Assembly (NCBI RefSeq): GCF_003387155.1
Contig: NZ_QUMT01000002.1
Span: forward strand, 67,694-131,693
Length of the DNA stretch: 64,000 nucleotides
DNA from: Roseateles depolymerans
GTDB lineage: Bacteria; Pseudomonadota; Gammaproteobacteria; Burkholderiales; Burkholderiaceae_C
Direction of reading: 5' to 3'
Shown here in pieces: positions 52,501-61,431 of this stretch. How positions within the stretch are numbered: the first letter of the stretch is position 1; every line of letters begins with the position of its first letter. The position numbers were made by a program, and so were the translations under genes. The notes beneath the pieces were generated by a model, which searched no databases, was not told the origin of the DNA, and saw nothing but the letters and a program-made list of their open reading frames with translations.

Positions 52501-52525
52501 AAACCCAGCGCTGCTGGGTTTTTTT
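52501..52525 (+). terminator. Rho-independent terminator after flgN
   Basis: A 9-bp perfect stem (AAACCCAGC at 52501-52509 with GCTGGGTTT at 52513-52521), a 3-base loop and a run of seven T (52519-52525) closes the flgA-flgM-flgN direction. Confidence 0.93.
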
Positions 52526-52569
52526 CGTCCCTGATCCGGTGATCGCCGGGCCTGCCCGGTTGTGAGGAT

Positions 52570-53001
52570 TCAGCGTGTGGCCTTGCGGCGCAGGCAGTCC
52601 AGATACGCGTGGCCATCCGGCGGCAGCCCGCTGCGCTGCGAGGTCCAGATCATCTCGCCCAGGCATTCCATCGCTTCATGATGGGCCTCGTGCAGGGACT
52701 GGCGGCGCGCTGCCAGCAGGTCCAGCGCCTGCCGCACACCCCGCGGCTGGTCGATCTTGTGCTGCTCGATCAGCGTCAGGTGCATCGACAGGTGCAGGAA
52801 CGGGTTGGTGCGGCCGTCCTCCACCGTATAGACCGCTGCCAGTGCAGCCGCCGGGTCGGCCAGATCGTCGTGGTACTCAGGGTGCTCGACGATCCAGTCC
52901 GCCGCGATGGCCTCCATCGGTGTCAAGGGCAGGCTCTCGCGCTGCTTGCGATAGGTCTCGCAGAAGAACTTGCGGACTTCAAGTTGGGAAGGAGCAAACA
53001 T
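52570..53001 (-). CDS. DUF1841 family protein
   Basis: The 143-residue protein matches DUF1841 along its length (FFCETYRKQRESLPLTPMEAIAADW in key form LTPMEAIAADWI, then TNPFLHLSMHLTLIEQHKIDQP in key form NPFLHLSMHLTLIEQ). Family function is unknown. It is 24 bp after the antiporter gene on the same strand. Confidence 0.9.
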   Translation of the reverse strand: MFAPSQLEVRKFFCETYRKQRESLPLTPMEAIAADWIVEHPEYHDDLADPAAALAAVYTVEDGRTNPFLHLSMHLTLIEQHKIDQPRGVRQALDLLAARRQSLHEAHHEAMECLGEMIWTSQRSGLPPDGHAYLDCLRRKATR

Positions 53002-53025
53002 AGCGCTGGATTGTCGCCTGACCGC

Positions 53026-54885
53026 TCAAGGCCTGCCGACTTGGGGCTGCTGTTCCGGCTGCTGCTCGGGCTGCCGCTCCGGCTCCTGCCAGGGGCGCGC
53101 GCCGGCACCGTCCGCCATCGCGCGGCGTTCCTGCGCCAGGCGCTCCTCCAGTTGCTGCCGGCCCTGCTTGGACATGGCGATCAGCGTGTCCAGGTCGCCG
53201 CGATGCGGACGCATTGCTTCCATCTGTTCCACGCTGTGGCGCCGGAACCGCATGGCCAGTTGCCGCGCCGCATGCGGTGTCCAGCCGATTTTCTCCATCA
53301 CGCTGCGGGCGCTCATCAGGGCGGAATCCAGCGTTTCACGCTCGATCATCTCCACCCCCAGTTCGCGCAGACCGTAGTAGTGCTGCACATTGCGGGCCCG
53401 CGCCACGACCTGCAGGTGCGGAAACTGCTCCCGCGCCAGTTCGGCGATTTTGAGACTGTGGTTGACGTCGTCCACCGCGATCACCAGCACATGGGCGGTG
53501 TCCGCGCCGGCAATACGCAGCAGTTCCAGCCGGGTCGCATCCCCCCAGAACACGCGCCAGCCGAAGCGCCGCAGGGACTCGACGGTATCGGCGTCATGGT
53601 CCAGCACCGTTGCACTGACCCCGTTGGCATTGAGCACCCGGCCGATGATCTGCCCGTAGCGGCCAAAGCCGGCAATGATCACTGGCGAGTCCTGCTGCTC
53701 CTTGAGTTCATGCGGGGAGCTGCGGGTCTGCTGCCGAGCCCGCCGCTGCACCCAGGCCAGCAGGGCCGGTGTCAGCGCCAGGGACAAGGCCACCGCCGCC
53801 ACCAGCACCGAGCGCTGGGCGGCGTCCAGCAACGTGGCCTGCTCGGCCAGTTGGAACACCACAAAACCGAACTCACCCCCTTGCGCCAGCAGGATGACAA
53901 ACACCGGCCGTTCCAGCTTGGGCAGATCCATCAGGCGGGCCAGGGCGAACAGCACCAGGCCCTTGCAGATCCACAGGGCGGCCAGCAGGCCCAGCACCAT
54001 CATCGGCCGCTCCCACAGCACGGTCAGGTCCAGCCCCATGCCGACGGCGATGAAGAACATGCCCAGCAGCAGCCCCTTGAACGGCTCCAGGTCGGCCTCC
54101 AGGGCGCGGCGGTATTCGCTCTCGGCCAGCAGCACCCCGGCGGCGAAGGCGCCCAGCGCCATGGACAGGCCCACCTTCTGCATCAGCGCTGCGGTGCCCA
54201 GCACCAGCAGCAGCGAGGCTGCCGTGAAGATCTCCGGCGTGCCACTGCGCGCGATCCAGCGCAGCAGCGGGCGCAGCAGCAGCCGGCCCCCCAGCACGAT
54301 GGCCACCAGCGCGCCCAGCGCCAGCCACAGCTTGGCGCTGTTGTGTCCGGCGGCGGGGCGGCCCTGGCTGGCCAGCAATGGAACCAGGGCCAGCACCGGG
54401 ATGGCGGCGATGTCCTGCAGCAACGCCACGCTGATCACGCTTTGGCCGGCCCGGGTGCCGCCCAGGTTTTTCTCGGCCAGCACCGCCAGCGCCACGGCGG
54501 TGGACGACATGGCCAGGCCCAAGGCGGCGATCACGGCGGTGTGCCAGTCCGAATCCAGCCAGAAGGCGGGCACCAGCAGCAGGGCGGCGCAGCCCAGCAT
54601 CTGGGCCGACCCCCAGCCGAAGATGGGCCGGCGCATCGCCCACAGTCGCTTGGGCTCGAGTTCCAGGCCGACCAGGAACATCATCAGCACCACGCCAAAT
54701 TCGCCGATTTCCAGCACGGTGGAGGGATGGCTGATCAGCCCCAGCACCTGCGGCCCCAGCAGCACGCCGGCCACCAGGTAGCCCAGGATCGCGCCCAATT
54801 TCAGCCCCCGCGCCAGCGGCACGGCCAGCACCGCGGCCGCCAGCAGCACCAGTGGCGTCATCAACCAGTTGCCATGCGATTCCAT
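53026..54885 (-). CDS. KefB-type cation:proton antiporter (CPA2) with TrkA-N domain
   Basis: The 619-residue protein has about 12 membrane helices (residues 8-385; GYLVAGVLLGPQVLGL and the acidic LEPFKGLLLGMFFIAVGMG) and a cytoplasmic TrkA-N/RCK domain (about 410-530) with the nucleotide site AGFGRYGQIIGRVL. Related proteins exchange K+ for H+ under glutathione-adduct control. Its ATG overlaps the stop of the KefF-like gene by 1 base, so it is translationally coupled to it. Start at 54885 is chosen over far upstream frames on this basis. Confidence 0.9.
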   Translation of the reverse strand: MESHGNWLMTPLVLLAAAVLAVPLARGLKLGAILGYLVAGVLLGPQVLGLISHPSTVLEIGEFGVVLMMFLVGLELEPKRLWAMRRPIFGWGSAQMLGCAALLLVPAFWLDSDWHTAVIAALGLAMSSTAVALAVLAEKNLGGTRAGQSVISVALLQDIAAIPVLALVPLLASQGRPAAGHNSAKLWLALGALVAIVLGGRLLLRPLLRWIARSGTPEIFTAASLLLVLGTAALMQKVGLSMALGAFAAGVLLAESEYRRALEADLEPFKGLLLGMFFIAVGMGLDLTVLWERPMMVLGLLAALWICKGLVLFALARLMDLPKLERPVFVILLAQGGEFGFVVFQLAEQATLLDAAQRSVLVAAVALSLALTPALLAWVQRRARQQTRSSPHELKEQQDSPVIIAGFGRYGQIIGRVLNANGVSATVLDHDADTVESLRRFGWRVFWGDATRLELLRIAGADTAHVLVIAVDDVNHSLKIAELAREQFPHLQVVARARNVQHYYGLRELGVEMIERETLDSALMSARSVMEKIGWTPHAARQLAMRFRRHSVEQMEAMRPHRGDLDTLIAMSKQGRQQLEERLAQERRAMADGAGARPWQEPERQPEQQPEQQPQVGRP

Positions 54886-55523
54886 CAGACCGGCACTCCT
54901 TCCTGGCTGGCCGGGCGGTCCTCGTTGGGCACCTCCTCCTGGGCGGGCTCGGGCTGGAGGTCGCACCAATGCGGCACCTCGGTCAGGCCTTCCACGAACC
55001 GACGGGCATGGGCCTGGATCTCCTCGTCCGAGGCTTTCTGGGCACTGTGCAGCAGCAGCGGCGGCACGAACCGCATGCCACACAGGGCGGCGGTCTGCGC
55101 ATACGGCAGCAGGAATTCTTCCACCGGGTGGTGGTTGTAGCCTTCGGGGCTATAGGCGTGCTGGCTGCCGCCGGTGGACATCACCAGCCACAGGTCCTTG
55201 CCATGCAGGGCGTGTCCGCTGCTGCCGTAGGCAAAGCCGACGCTCAGCACTTCGTCCACCCACAGCTTCATCAGGGCCGGCATGCCATACCAGTGCATGG
55301 GGTGCAACCACACCAGCAGCTTGGCCGCGCGCAGCGCTTCCTTCTCGGCATGGACGTCGATGGAGTAGTCGGGATAGAGCGCATACAGGTCACGCACCCG
55401 CACGTGGGGCTGGCCGTGCACGGCGGACAGCAGGGCGCGGGTCACCCGCGAATGGGCCAGGTCGGGATGGGCGGCCAAGATCAGCACCGGGGCGGCCGGA
55501 TCGGACTGCGGCGGCAGCGGCAT
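54885..55523 (-). CDS. KefF-like NAD(P)H oxidoreductase, antiporter partner
   Basis: The 212-residue protein is a flavodoxin-fold quinone oxidoreductase with the KefF/YheR pattern: LILAAHPDLAHSRV, then LLVWLHPMHWYGMPALMKLWVDEV in key form HPMHWYGMPALMKLW, and STGGSQHAYSP. KefF-type proteins are activating subunits of the Kef antiporter. The start may be 55523 or 55574; the first is taken because of GAGAGGGAC upstream. Its TGA overlaps the antiporter ATG. Confidence 0.85.
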   Translation of the reverse strand: MPLPPQSDPAAPVLILAAHPDLAHSRVTRALLSAVHGQPHVRVRDLYALYPDYSIDVHAEKEALRAAKLLVWLHPMHWYGMPALMKLWVDEVLSVGFAYGSSGHALHGKDLWLVMSTGGSQHAYSPEGYNHHPVEEFLLPYAQTAALCGMRFVPPLLLHSAQKASDEEIQAHARRFVEGLTEVPHWCDLQPEPAQEEVPNEDRPASQEGVPV

Positions 55524-55648
55524 GCGGCTGTCCCTCTCAGGGTTGCCACCAGGGGGGAGTTGGCGTGAAGACATGGGCCGGGAGTATGCGGTATCCCCTA
55601 AGATCCTGTGGCTCCCTGTCGAGGACAACATCCAGAAGAGGAGGGGCC

Positions 55649-56293
55649 ATGTCGGTGATTCTGGTCGCCAACCCCAAAGGGGGCGTTGGCAAAAGCACGC
55701 TAGCCAGCAACATTGCGGGCTACCTGTCCCATCGCGGCCACAGCGTGATGCTGGGCGATATCGACCGTCAGCAATCCTCGGCCCGATGGCTGGCGCAGCG
55801 GCCGGCCAGCGTCCCGCTGGTGCGGGGGTGGGAGCTGCAATCGGTGGACGGTCTTCGCACACCCAAGGGTGTGACGCATGCGGTGCTGGACACGCCGGCG
55901 GGCCTGCACGGCAAGAAGCTGGCGCAGGCGCTGAAGATTGCGGACCGCGTGGTGGTGCCGCTGCAGCCCAGCCTCTTTGACATCCAGGCGACATACGATT
56001 TTGTGCAGGAGCTGCAAGATGCCCGGCAGGATCGCGGCACGCATGGGCAGCGTCTGTCGGTGGCGCTGGTGGCGATGCGGGTGCGCGAGGGCACCTTGTC
56101 GCAGCAGCAGCTGCAGCAGTTCATCCAGCAACTGGGCCTGCCCTTGCTGGCCGAGCTGCGGGACACGCAGAACTATGTGCAACTGGCCGCGCGGGGGCTC
56201 ACCTTGTGGGACATCGCGCCGGGCCGGGTGGCTCGCGACCTGGAGCAATGGCACGAGCTGTGCGCCTGGCTGGAGCCGCCCACTCTCAACTGA
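55649..56293 (+). CDS. ParA family ATPase, orphan
   Basis: The 214-residue protein has the deviant Walker A NPKGGVGKSTLASN at the N-terminus, MLGDIDRQQSS and HAVLDTPAGLHG (Walker B region), typical of ParA/MinD ATPases. No ParB gene or parS site lies next to it, so it is probably one of the orphan ParA proteins that position a cargo such as a chemotaxis array or secretion complex; which one cannot be said. A GAGGGG site precedes the ATG. It is divergent from the KefF-like gene. Confidence 0.87.
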   Translation: MSVILVANPKGGVGKSTLASNIAGYLSHRGHSVMLGDIDRQQSSARWLAQRPASVPLVRGWELQSVDGLRTPKGVTHAVLDTPAGLHGKKLAQALKIADRVVVPLQPSLFDIQATYDFVQELQDARQDRGTHGQRLSVALVAMRVREGTLSQQQLQQFIQQLGLPLLAELRDTQNYVQLAARGLTLWDIAPGRVARDLEQWHELCAWLEPPTLN

Positions 56294-56332
56294 GCGTGCG
56301 CGCCGGGTGCCTGCAACCCACAGGAGACCCGC

Positions 56333-56785
56333 ATGCGCATGTTTGACACCCTGGACCAACTACAGCCGCTGATCGGACAGGAGATTGGCCTGTCCGACTG
56401 GGTGGAGGTGGACCAGGCCCGCATCAACGCCTTCGCCGAGGCCACCGAAGACCGTCAGTGGATCCACACCGACCCGGCGCGGGCGGCACAGGGGCCTTTC
56501 GGCGGCCCCATTGCGCATGGTTTTCTCACGCTCAGCCTGCTGCCCCACTTCTTCGAGACCGGATTTCGCGTCCGCGAAACCCGCATGGGGGTCAACTACG
56601 GCCTGGACCGCGTGCGCTTTCCGGCGCCGGTCCCGACGGGCAGCCGCCTGCGCGGACGTTTCGTCCTGAAAAAGCTGGACCCTGTCGAAGGCGGCATGCA
56701 ACTGCTGGTGGAGGTGACCGTCGAGACCGAGCGAGGCGGCAAGCCGGTCTGCGTGGCTGAATCGATTACCCGCCAATACCGCTGA
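56333..56785 (+). CDS. MaoC-type hydratase (R-specific enoyl-CoA hydratase-like)
   Basis: The 150-residue hot-dog protein contains the hydratase signature with the catalytic Asp and His: FAEATEDRQWIHTDPARA, then GPFGGPIAHGFLTLSLLP. This acts on (3R)-hydroxyacyl-CoA and can feed polyhydroxyalkanoate synthesis, but the specific pathway is not evident. It begins 39 bp after the ParA gene, with CAGGAGACCCGC as ribosome binding site. Confidence 0.9.
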   Translation: MRMFDTLDQLQPLIGQEIGLSDWVEVDQARINAFAEATEDRQWIHTDPARAAQGPFGGPIAHGFLTLSLLPHFFETGFRVRETRMGVNYGLDRVRFPAPVPTGSRLRGRFVLKKLDPVEGGMQLLVEVTVETERGGKPVCVAESITRQYR

Positions 56786-56995
56786 ATCAAGCCCGAAATG
56801 GCAAGGCCGCTGTCTCCCCCGTAACCACCCGAAACCCACGCTCCGGCATGTTCTTTTACAGAACTTCCAATCGCCCGTCATGCCACCGTAAGGGGGAGTG
56901 TTTCGGCACAACACCCAACCTATGATCGCGCCTTCCAAGGGCGAAGTGCCCGATGTGCACCGTTGTCCTGGCGACAGGAATGAGGAGAGATACGC

Positions 56996-57739
56996 GTGAG
57001 GGTTCTGCTGATCGACGACCACCCCTTGATTCTGGCCGCGCTGCAGACCGTCATCCAAGGCCTGGGCGAGGATGTGCAGGTGCTGGGGGCGGACAGTGCT
57101 GCCCAGGCTCGCGACACTCTCAAGGCCCGGCAGGATTTCGATCTGGTGCTGCTCGATCTGAACTTGGGCGATGCCAGTGGTTTTGACGTCCTGGAGGAAT
57201 TCCGGGCTTTGTACCCGTCGCTGCCGGTGGTGGTGATTTCCGCTTCGGACCGGGCCAGCGATGTCATCCGCGCGATTGACCAGGGTGCGATGGGCTTCAT
57301 TCCCAAGCGCACCAGCAACGAGGTGTTGGCCCAGGCGCTGAAGCTGGTCATGTCCGGCGGCATCTATGTGCCGCCGATGTCGCTGGGCAGTGAAGCGCCG
57401 GAGCCGGTCGAAATGGCTGTGCATGAAGCGGGTCCGGTCACCATGGCGGACAAGCTCCAGCAGGTGCATGCACTGGCCTCGCAGGCGGGCTACCAGACGA
57501 CCACTGGCCTGGAGGGCCTGCAGTTGACCCCGCGTCAGACGGACGTGCTGGCGCTGCTTCTGCAGGGCAAGCCCAACAAGATCATTGCCCGAGAGCTGGG
57601 CGTCTCGGTGGAGACCATCAAGGACCACGTGGCGGCGGTGCTCAAGGCGCTGGGTGTCAGCTCCCGCACGCAGGCTGTGCTGGCGGTGGGGCAGATGGTG
57701 CAGCGTCAGCCGAACGCGGCGTTCACCACCTTCCGCTGA
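56996..57739 (+). CDS. NarL/FixJ-type response regulator (LuxR output)
   Basis: The 247-residue protein has a receiver domain (residues 1-120: LLIDDHPLIL, phosphoacceptor in VLLDLNLGDASG, and PKRTSNE at the Lys position) and a LuxR helix-turn-helix at the C-terminus (about 178-235; LTPRQTDVLALLLQGKPNK, then SVETIKDHVAAVLKALGV). Start is GTG at 56996 after GAGGAGAG. No kinase gene is adjacent. The 210-bp region upstream contains no gene. Confidence 0.9.
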   Translation: MRVLLIDDHPLILAALQTVIQGLGEDVQVLGADSAAQARDTLKARQDFDLVLLDLNLGDASGFDVLEEFRALYPSLPVVVISASDRASDVIRAIDQGAMGFIPKRTSNEVLAQALKLVMSGGIYVPPMSLGSEAPEPVEMAVHEAGPVTMADKLQQVHALASQAGYQTTTGLEGLQLTPRQTDVLALLLQGKPNKIIARELGVSVETIKDHVAAVLKALGVSSRTQAVLAVGQMVQRQPNAAFTTFR

Positions 57740-58104
57740 GCGCGGCGATCCCCAGACCCGGGACGGGAGTTAGCCGGGGCGCTGAGCGTTGTAGGAGCGG
57801 CGGTGCACTGCGGCGGATTTCGGGTCTTGATGGGGGTGGTGGACGGCGGATGGAGCGTTCCATCGACGCATGAGTCCTGCCTCGAGCCGCAGTGTTGGGG
57901 TGTCGCGAAGTGCGGTGCTGTTAGCGTGCTGCTCGGTCCGGACGGCAGTGCTCGGTGCAGGAAAGAGGGAGCCCGGGGCCCCTTTGCGGAAGTAAAGAGG
58001 GGAATGGCCGGCGCAGCCGGACAGGAGTGACATGGAGCAAAGGGGCCCCGGGCTCCCTCTTTCCGACGCGCAGTCAGAAAGCAGAAGTGCCCAAGGCCAA
58101 TGCC
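57740..58104. other. 365-bp region between convergent genes
   Basis: The segment between the regulator gene and scpA has no credible coding frame; its main feature is the long inverted repeat at 57961-58063. The rest is high-GC sequence in which nothing else was recognised. Confidence 0.6.
57961..58063. repeat. 27-bp perfect inverted repeat with 49-bp loop
   Basis: Bases 57961-57987 and 58037-58063 are exact reverse complements. The core is very GC-rich (GAGCCCGGGGCCCCTTTGC in one arm). The loop contains a small GCCGG-GCGCA-CCGG stem. The element lies 41 bp past the scpA stop and between converging transcripts. Confidence 0.95.
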
Positions 58105-58986
58105 TCAAGCCCTCGCCACCGCCTCATAGGTAAGCCGCACATAGATAGGCGCAAACGCCTCCGCCTGCGTGATTTCCACCAGCCGCTCCCGCGACAACTC
58201 CAGCATGGCGATAAAGCTCACCACCAGCACCTGCGGCCCCCGGTCGAGCTCGAAGAGGTCTTCGAACTCCACAAACTTCTGCCCTTGAAGCCTGCGCAAC
58301 AGATGACTCATGTACTCCCGGACGGACAACTGCTCCCGGGAGATTTTGTGATGTTGATGCAGCTTGGCCCGGCGCATCAGGTCGGCCCAGGCCGCGCGCA
58401 GATCGTCCACGCTGACTTCAGGCAGCCGAGGCGCCAATGATTGCTCGATATGGATCTGGGCCCGCAGAAAGTCGCGCCCCAGCACCGGCAACTGATCCAG
58501 CCGCATGGCGGCCTGCTTCATCTGCTCGTACTCCAGCAGCCTGCGCACCAGCTCAGCCCGAGGGTCTTCCGGCTCCGCGCCATCGTCCGATTTTTTCGGT
58601 GGCAGCAGCATCCGCGACTTGATCTCGATCAGCATCGCCGCCATCAGCAGATATTCGCTGGCCAACTCCAGGTTGTGCCGGCGGATCTGCTCCACATAGC
58701 TCAGATACTGACGGGTCACCTCCGCCAGCGGAATATCCAGGATGTTGAAGTTTTGCTTGCGGATCAGATACAGCAGCAAGTCCAGCGGCCCCTGGAACGC
58801 TTCCAGGAACACCTCCAGCGCATCCGGTGGGATGTAGAGGTCTTGCGGCAGCGTGAACAGTGGCTCGCCATACAGACGCGCCACCGCCACGTTGTCCACC
58901 GTCTCTGGCGTCGTCGACGACCCATCCACCCCAGCCGGAGGATCCGGCAGGGCCAGGGGAGGGGCGGTCTCAGGCAGGTCGCTCAC
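58105..58986 (-). CDS. scpA: ScpA, segregation and condensation protein A
   Basis: The 293-residue protein is ScpA, the kleisin of the bacterial SMC complex. After a variable Pro-rich N-terminus (about 50 residues), it has FQGPLDLLLYLIRKQNFNILDIPLAEVT in key form GPLDLLLYLIRKQNFNILDI and the region YLLMAAMLIEIKSRMLLP; the C-terminal winged helix ends in VEITQAEAFAPIYV. It is 56 bp after the DUF3460 gene on the same strand; scpB is not here. Confidence 0.95.
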   Translation of the reverse strand: MSDLPETAPPLALPDPPAGVDGSSTTPETVDNVAVARLYGEPLFTLPQDLYIPPDALEVFLEAFQGPLDLLLYLIRKQNFNILDIPLAEVTRQYLSYVEQIRRHNLELASEYLLMAAMLIEIKSRMLLPPKKSDDGAEPEDPRAELVRRLLEYEQMKQAAMRLDQLPVLGRDFLRAQIHIEQSLAPRLPEVSVDDLRAAWADLMRRAKLHQHHKISREQLSVREYMSHLLRRLQGQKFVEFEDLFELDRGPQVLVVSFIAMLELSRERLVEITQAEAFAPIYVRLTYEAVARA

Positions 58987-59042
58987 CGCGACTCAAGTCG
59001 GTGGACAGGGTCGGTGCGGACACACAGCGCCGCACCCCCGGC

Positions 59043-59246
59043 TCATTCTGACTTCGTCTGATAGACGTAGGGCTGCTGCTCCACGCGGGCATCGCGGAAC
59101 TCCGACTGCGCGCTGCGGTCGATGTGGCGGTCCCACAGCAGGCCGCGGCCGGCGCGCTGCTCGGCTTCCAGCGTCGGTTTCTGGGCCTTGAGCTGTTCAA
59201 TGAACTGCGTGACGTCGGACTTGTAGGGCTTCCAGAAGAGCGGCAT
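59043..59246 (-). CDS. DUF3460 small protein
   Basis: The 67-residue protein matches DUF3460, a short betaproteobacterial family of unknown function: MPLFWKPYKSDVTQFIEQLK, then LLWDRHID and a C-terminal VEQQPYVYQ. The start at 59246 is used; a longer frame to 59309 lacks family similarity. It lies between metG and scpA, an arrangement common in Burkholderiales. Confidence 0.87.
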   Translation of the reverse strand: MPLFWKPYKSDVTQFIEQLKAQKPTLEAEQRAGRGLLWDRHIDRSAQSEFRDARVEQQPYVYQTKSE

Positions 59247-59321
59247 GGCGTTGTGCGAATGAATGACTGACAGGATTCTAATGGTGGCCGACCCCGCAGG
59301 CCCGGCCACCGCTGAGGGACT

Positions 59322-61367
59322 TCAGCGAATGCGCATCCCCGGCTGGGCGCCCGGGAACGGCTCCAGCACAAAGATGCCGGGATGCGCCTTCTCGTCCGCA
59401 TGGCTGGCGGCCAGCACCATGCCCTCGGACACACCGAACTTCATTTTGCGCGGCGCCAGGTTGGCCACCATCACCGTCAGCTTGCCTTCCAGCTGCTCGG
59501 GGCTGTAGGCGCTGCGGATGCCGCTGAACACATTGCGCAGGCGGCCTTCACCGGCGTCCAGCGTCAGGCGCAGCAGCTTGTCCGAGCCCTCCACCAGTTC
59601 CGCCTTCACGATTTTGGCCACCCGCAGATCGACCTTGGAGAAGTCGTCGATCTTGATCTCCGGTGCAAGGTCTTCCCCACCCGGGATCACCTTGGGCGGT
59701 GCCGGCGGCTCGAACAGCGCTTCCAGCAGCTTGGGGTCCACCCGCTGCATCAGATGCTCATAGACACCAATGCGATGGGCGCCCAAGGCGCGGTCGGCAT
59801 CGTCGAAGCGCATCGGGGCCACCTGCAGGAAGTTTTCCACCTGCGCCACCAGCGCCGGCAACACCGGCTTGAGGTAGATGCTCAGCAGACGGAAGGCCTC
59901 GATGCAGACGGTGCACACGTCCTGCAGCACCTGGTCCTTGCCTTCCTGGCGCGCCAGCTCCCAGGGCTTGTTCTGGTCCACATACTCGTTGACCCGGTCG
60001 GCCAGCAGCATGATCTCGCGCAGGGCCTTGCCGAATTCGCGGGTCTCGTACAGCTCCACGATCTGGCCCTTGTGGGCCCGCAGGCCGTCCAGCAGCACCT
60101 TGCCTTCCACGCCCACGTCCGCTGACAACTGGCCGCCGAAACGCTTGGCCAGGAAACCGGCGGCCCGGCTGGCGATGTTGATGTACTTGCCCACCAGGTC
60201 GGAATTCACCCGGGCGACAAAGTCGTCGGGGTTGAAGTCCACGTCTTCGACCTTGCTGTTGAGCTTGGCCGCCAGGTAGTAGCGCAGCCATTCGGCATTC
60301 ATGCCCAGGCTCAGGTACTTCAGCGGGTCCAGCCCGGTGCCGCGGCTCTTGCTCATCTTCTCCCCGCCATTGATGGTCAGGAAGCCATGCACGAACACAT
60401 GGTTGGGCGTCTTGCGGCCGCTGAAATGCAGCATGGCCGGCCAGAACAGCGTGTGGAAATAGGTGATGTCCTTGCCGATGAAATGCACCTGCTCGGTGGA
60501 CTCGTCGGCCAGGAAGGCGTCGAAATCACGGCCGATCTTGCCGAAGTAGTTCTTCAGCGAAGCCAAATAGCCGATCGGGGCGTCCAGCCACACATAGAAG
60601 TATTTGCCCGGCGCATCCGGAATCTCGATGCCGAAGTAGGGCGCATCACGGCTGATGTCCCAGTCGCCCAGGCCGCCGTTGCCGTCCTCGTCCTTGGTGA
60701 ACCATTCCTTGATCTTGTTGAGCACCTCGCTCTGCAGACGGCCGGGGGTCTGGGTCCACTGTTCCAGGAATTCCACGCAGCGTGGGTCGGAGAGGCGGAA
60801 GAAATAATGCTCCGAGCTCTTCATCACCGGCGTGGCACCGGTCAGCACCGAGAACGGGTTCTTCAGCTCGGTCGGCGTGTAGACGGCGCCGCACACTTCG
60901 CAGGAATCGCCGTACTGGTCCTTGGCGCCGCACTTGGGGCACTCGCCCTTGATGAAGCGGTCCGGCAGGAACATCGACTTTTGCGGATCGAAGAACTGCT
61001 CGATCGTCTTGACCGAGATCAGCTCATTGGCCCGCAGCGACTTGTAGATTTCCTTGGACAGCGCGTGATTCTCCGGGCTGTCGGTGGAGCTCCAGTTGTC
61101 GAAACTGATGTGGAAGCCGTCCAGATACTGGCGCCGGCCAGCGGCAATGCCCGCCACGAAGTCCTGCGGCGTCTTGCCGGCCTTCTCGGCGGAAATCATG
61201 ATGGGCGCGCCGTGGGCATCGTCCGCGCAGACGAAGTGCACCTCGTGGCCCATCATCCGCTGGAAGCGCACCCAGATGTCGGCCTGGGTGTACTCCATGA
61301 TGTGGCCAATGTGGAAGTTCGCATTGGCGTAGGGAAGGGCGGTGGTGACAAAGAGTTTGCGTGTCAT
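59322..61367 (-). CDS. metG: MetG, methionyl-tRNA synthetase
   Basis: The 681-residue enzyme charges tRNA-Met. It shows the HIGH-type motif ([11 protein letters not shown]), a zinc-binding insert with CPKC and CEVC near residues 140-160, the KMSKS loop as GEKMSKSRG, the anticodon-binding helical region and a C-terminal OB-fold tRNA-binding domain (about 570-681; [13 protein letters not shown]). Length and domains are normal for the class 1 dimeric enzyme. A run of motifs on both sides is intact. Confidence 0.98.
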   Translation of the reverse strand: MTRKLFVTTALPYANANFHIGHIMEYTQADIWVRFQRMMGHEVHFVCADDAHGAPIMISAEKAGKTPQDFVAGIAAGRRQYLDGFHISFDNWSSTDSPENHALSKEIYKSLRANELISVKTIEQFFDPQKSMFLPDRFIKGECPKCGAKDQYGDSCEVCGAVYTPTELKNPFSVLTGATPVMKSSEHYFFRLSDPRCVEFLEQWTQTPGRLQSEVLNKIKEWFTKDEDGNGGLGDWDISRDAPYFGIEIPDAPGKYFYVWLDAPIGYLASLKNYFGKIGRDFDAFLADESTEQVHFIGKDITYFHTLFWPAMLHFSGRKTPNHVFVHGFLTINGGEKMSKSRGTGLDPLKYLSLGMNAEWLRYYLAAKLNSKVEDVDFNPDDFVARVNSDLVGKYINIASRAAGFLAKRFGGQLSADVGVEGKVLLDGLRAHKGQIVELYETREFGKALREIMLLADRVNEYVDQNKPWELARQEGKDQVLQDVCTVCIEAFRLLSIYLKPVLPALVAQVENFLQVAPMRFDDADRALGAHRIGVYEHLMQRVDPKLLEALFEPPAPPKVIPGGEDLAPEIKIDDFSKVDLRVAKIVKAELVEGSDKLLRLTLDAGEGRLRNVFSGIRSAYSPEQLEGKLTVMVANLAPRKMKFGVSEGMVLAASHADEKAHPGIFVLEPFPGAQPGMRIR

Positions 61368-61431
61368 GGCGAACGATCTGCGGTGAGGGCCCGGCGCGGC
61401 GCGAAGCAGGGGAAACCCGCCATTCTAGGCG

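Noticed and set aside
57803-58030. Short frame between the response regulator and scpA
   Set aside because: It runs into the long inverted repeat, lacks a ribosome binding site and has no recognisable protein features.
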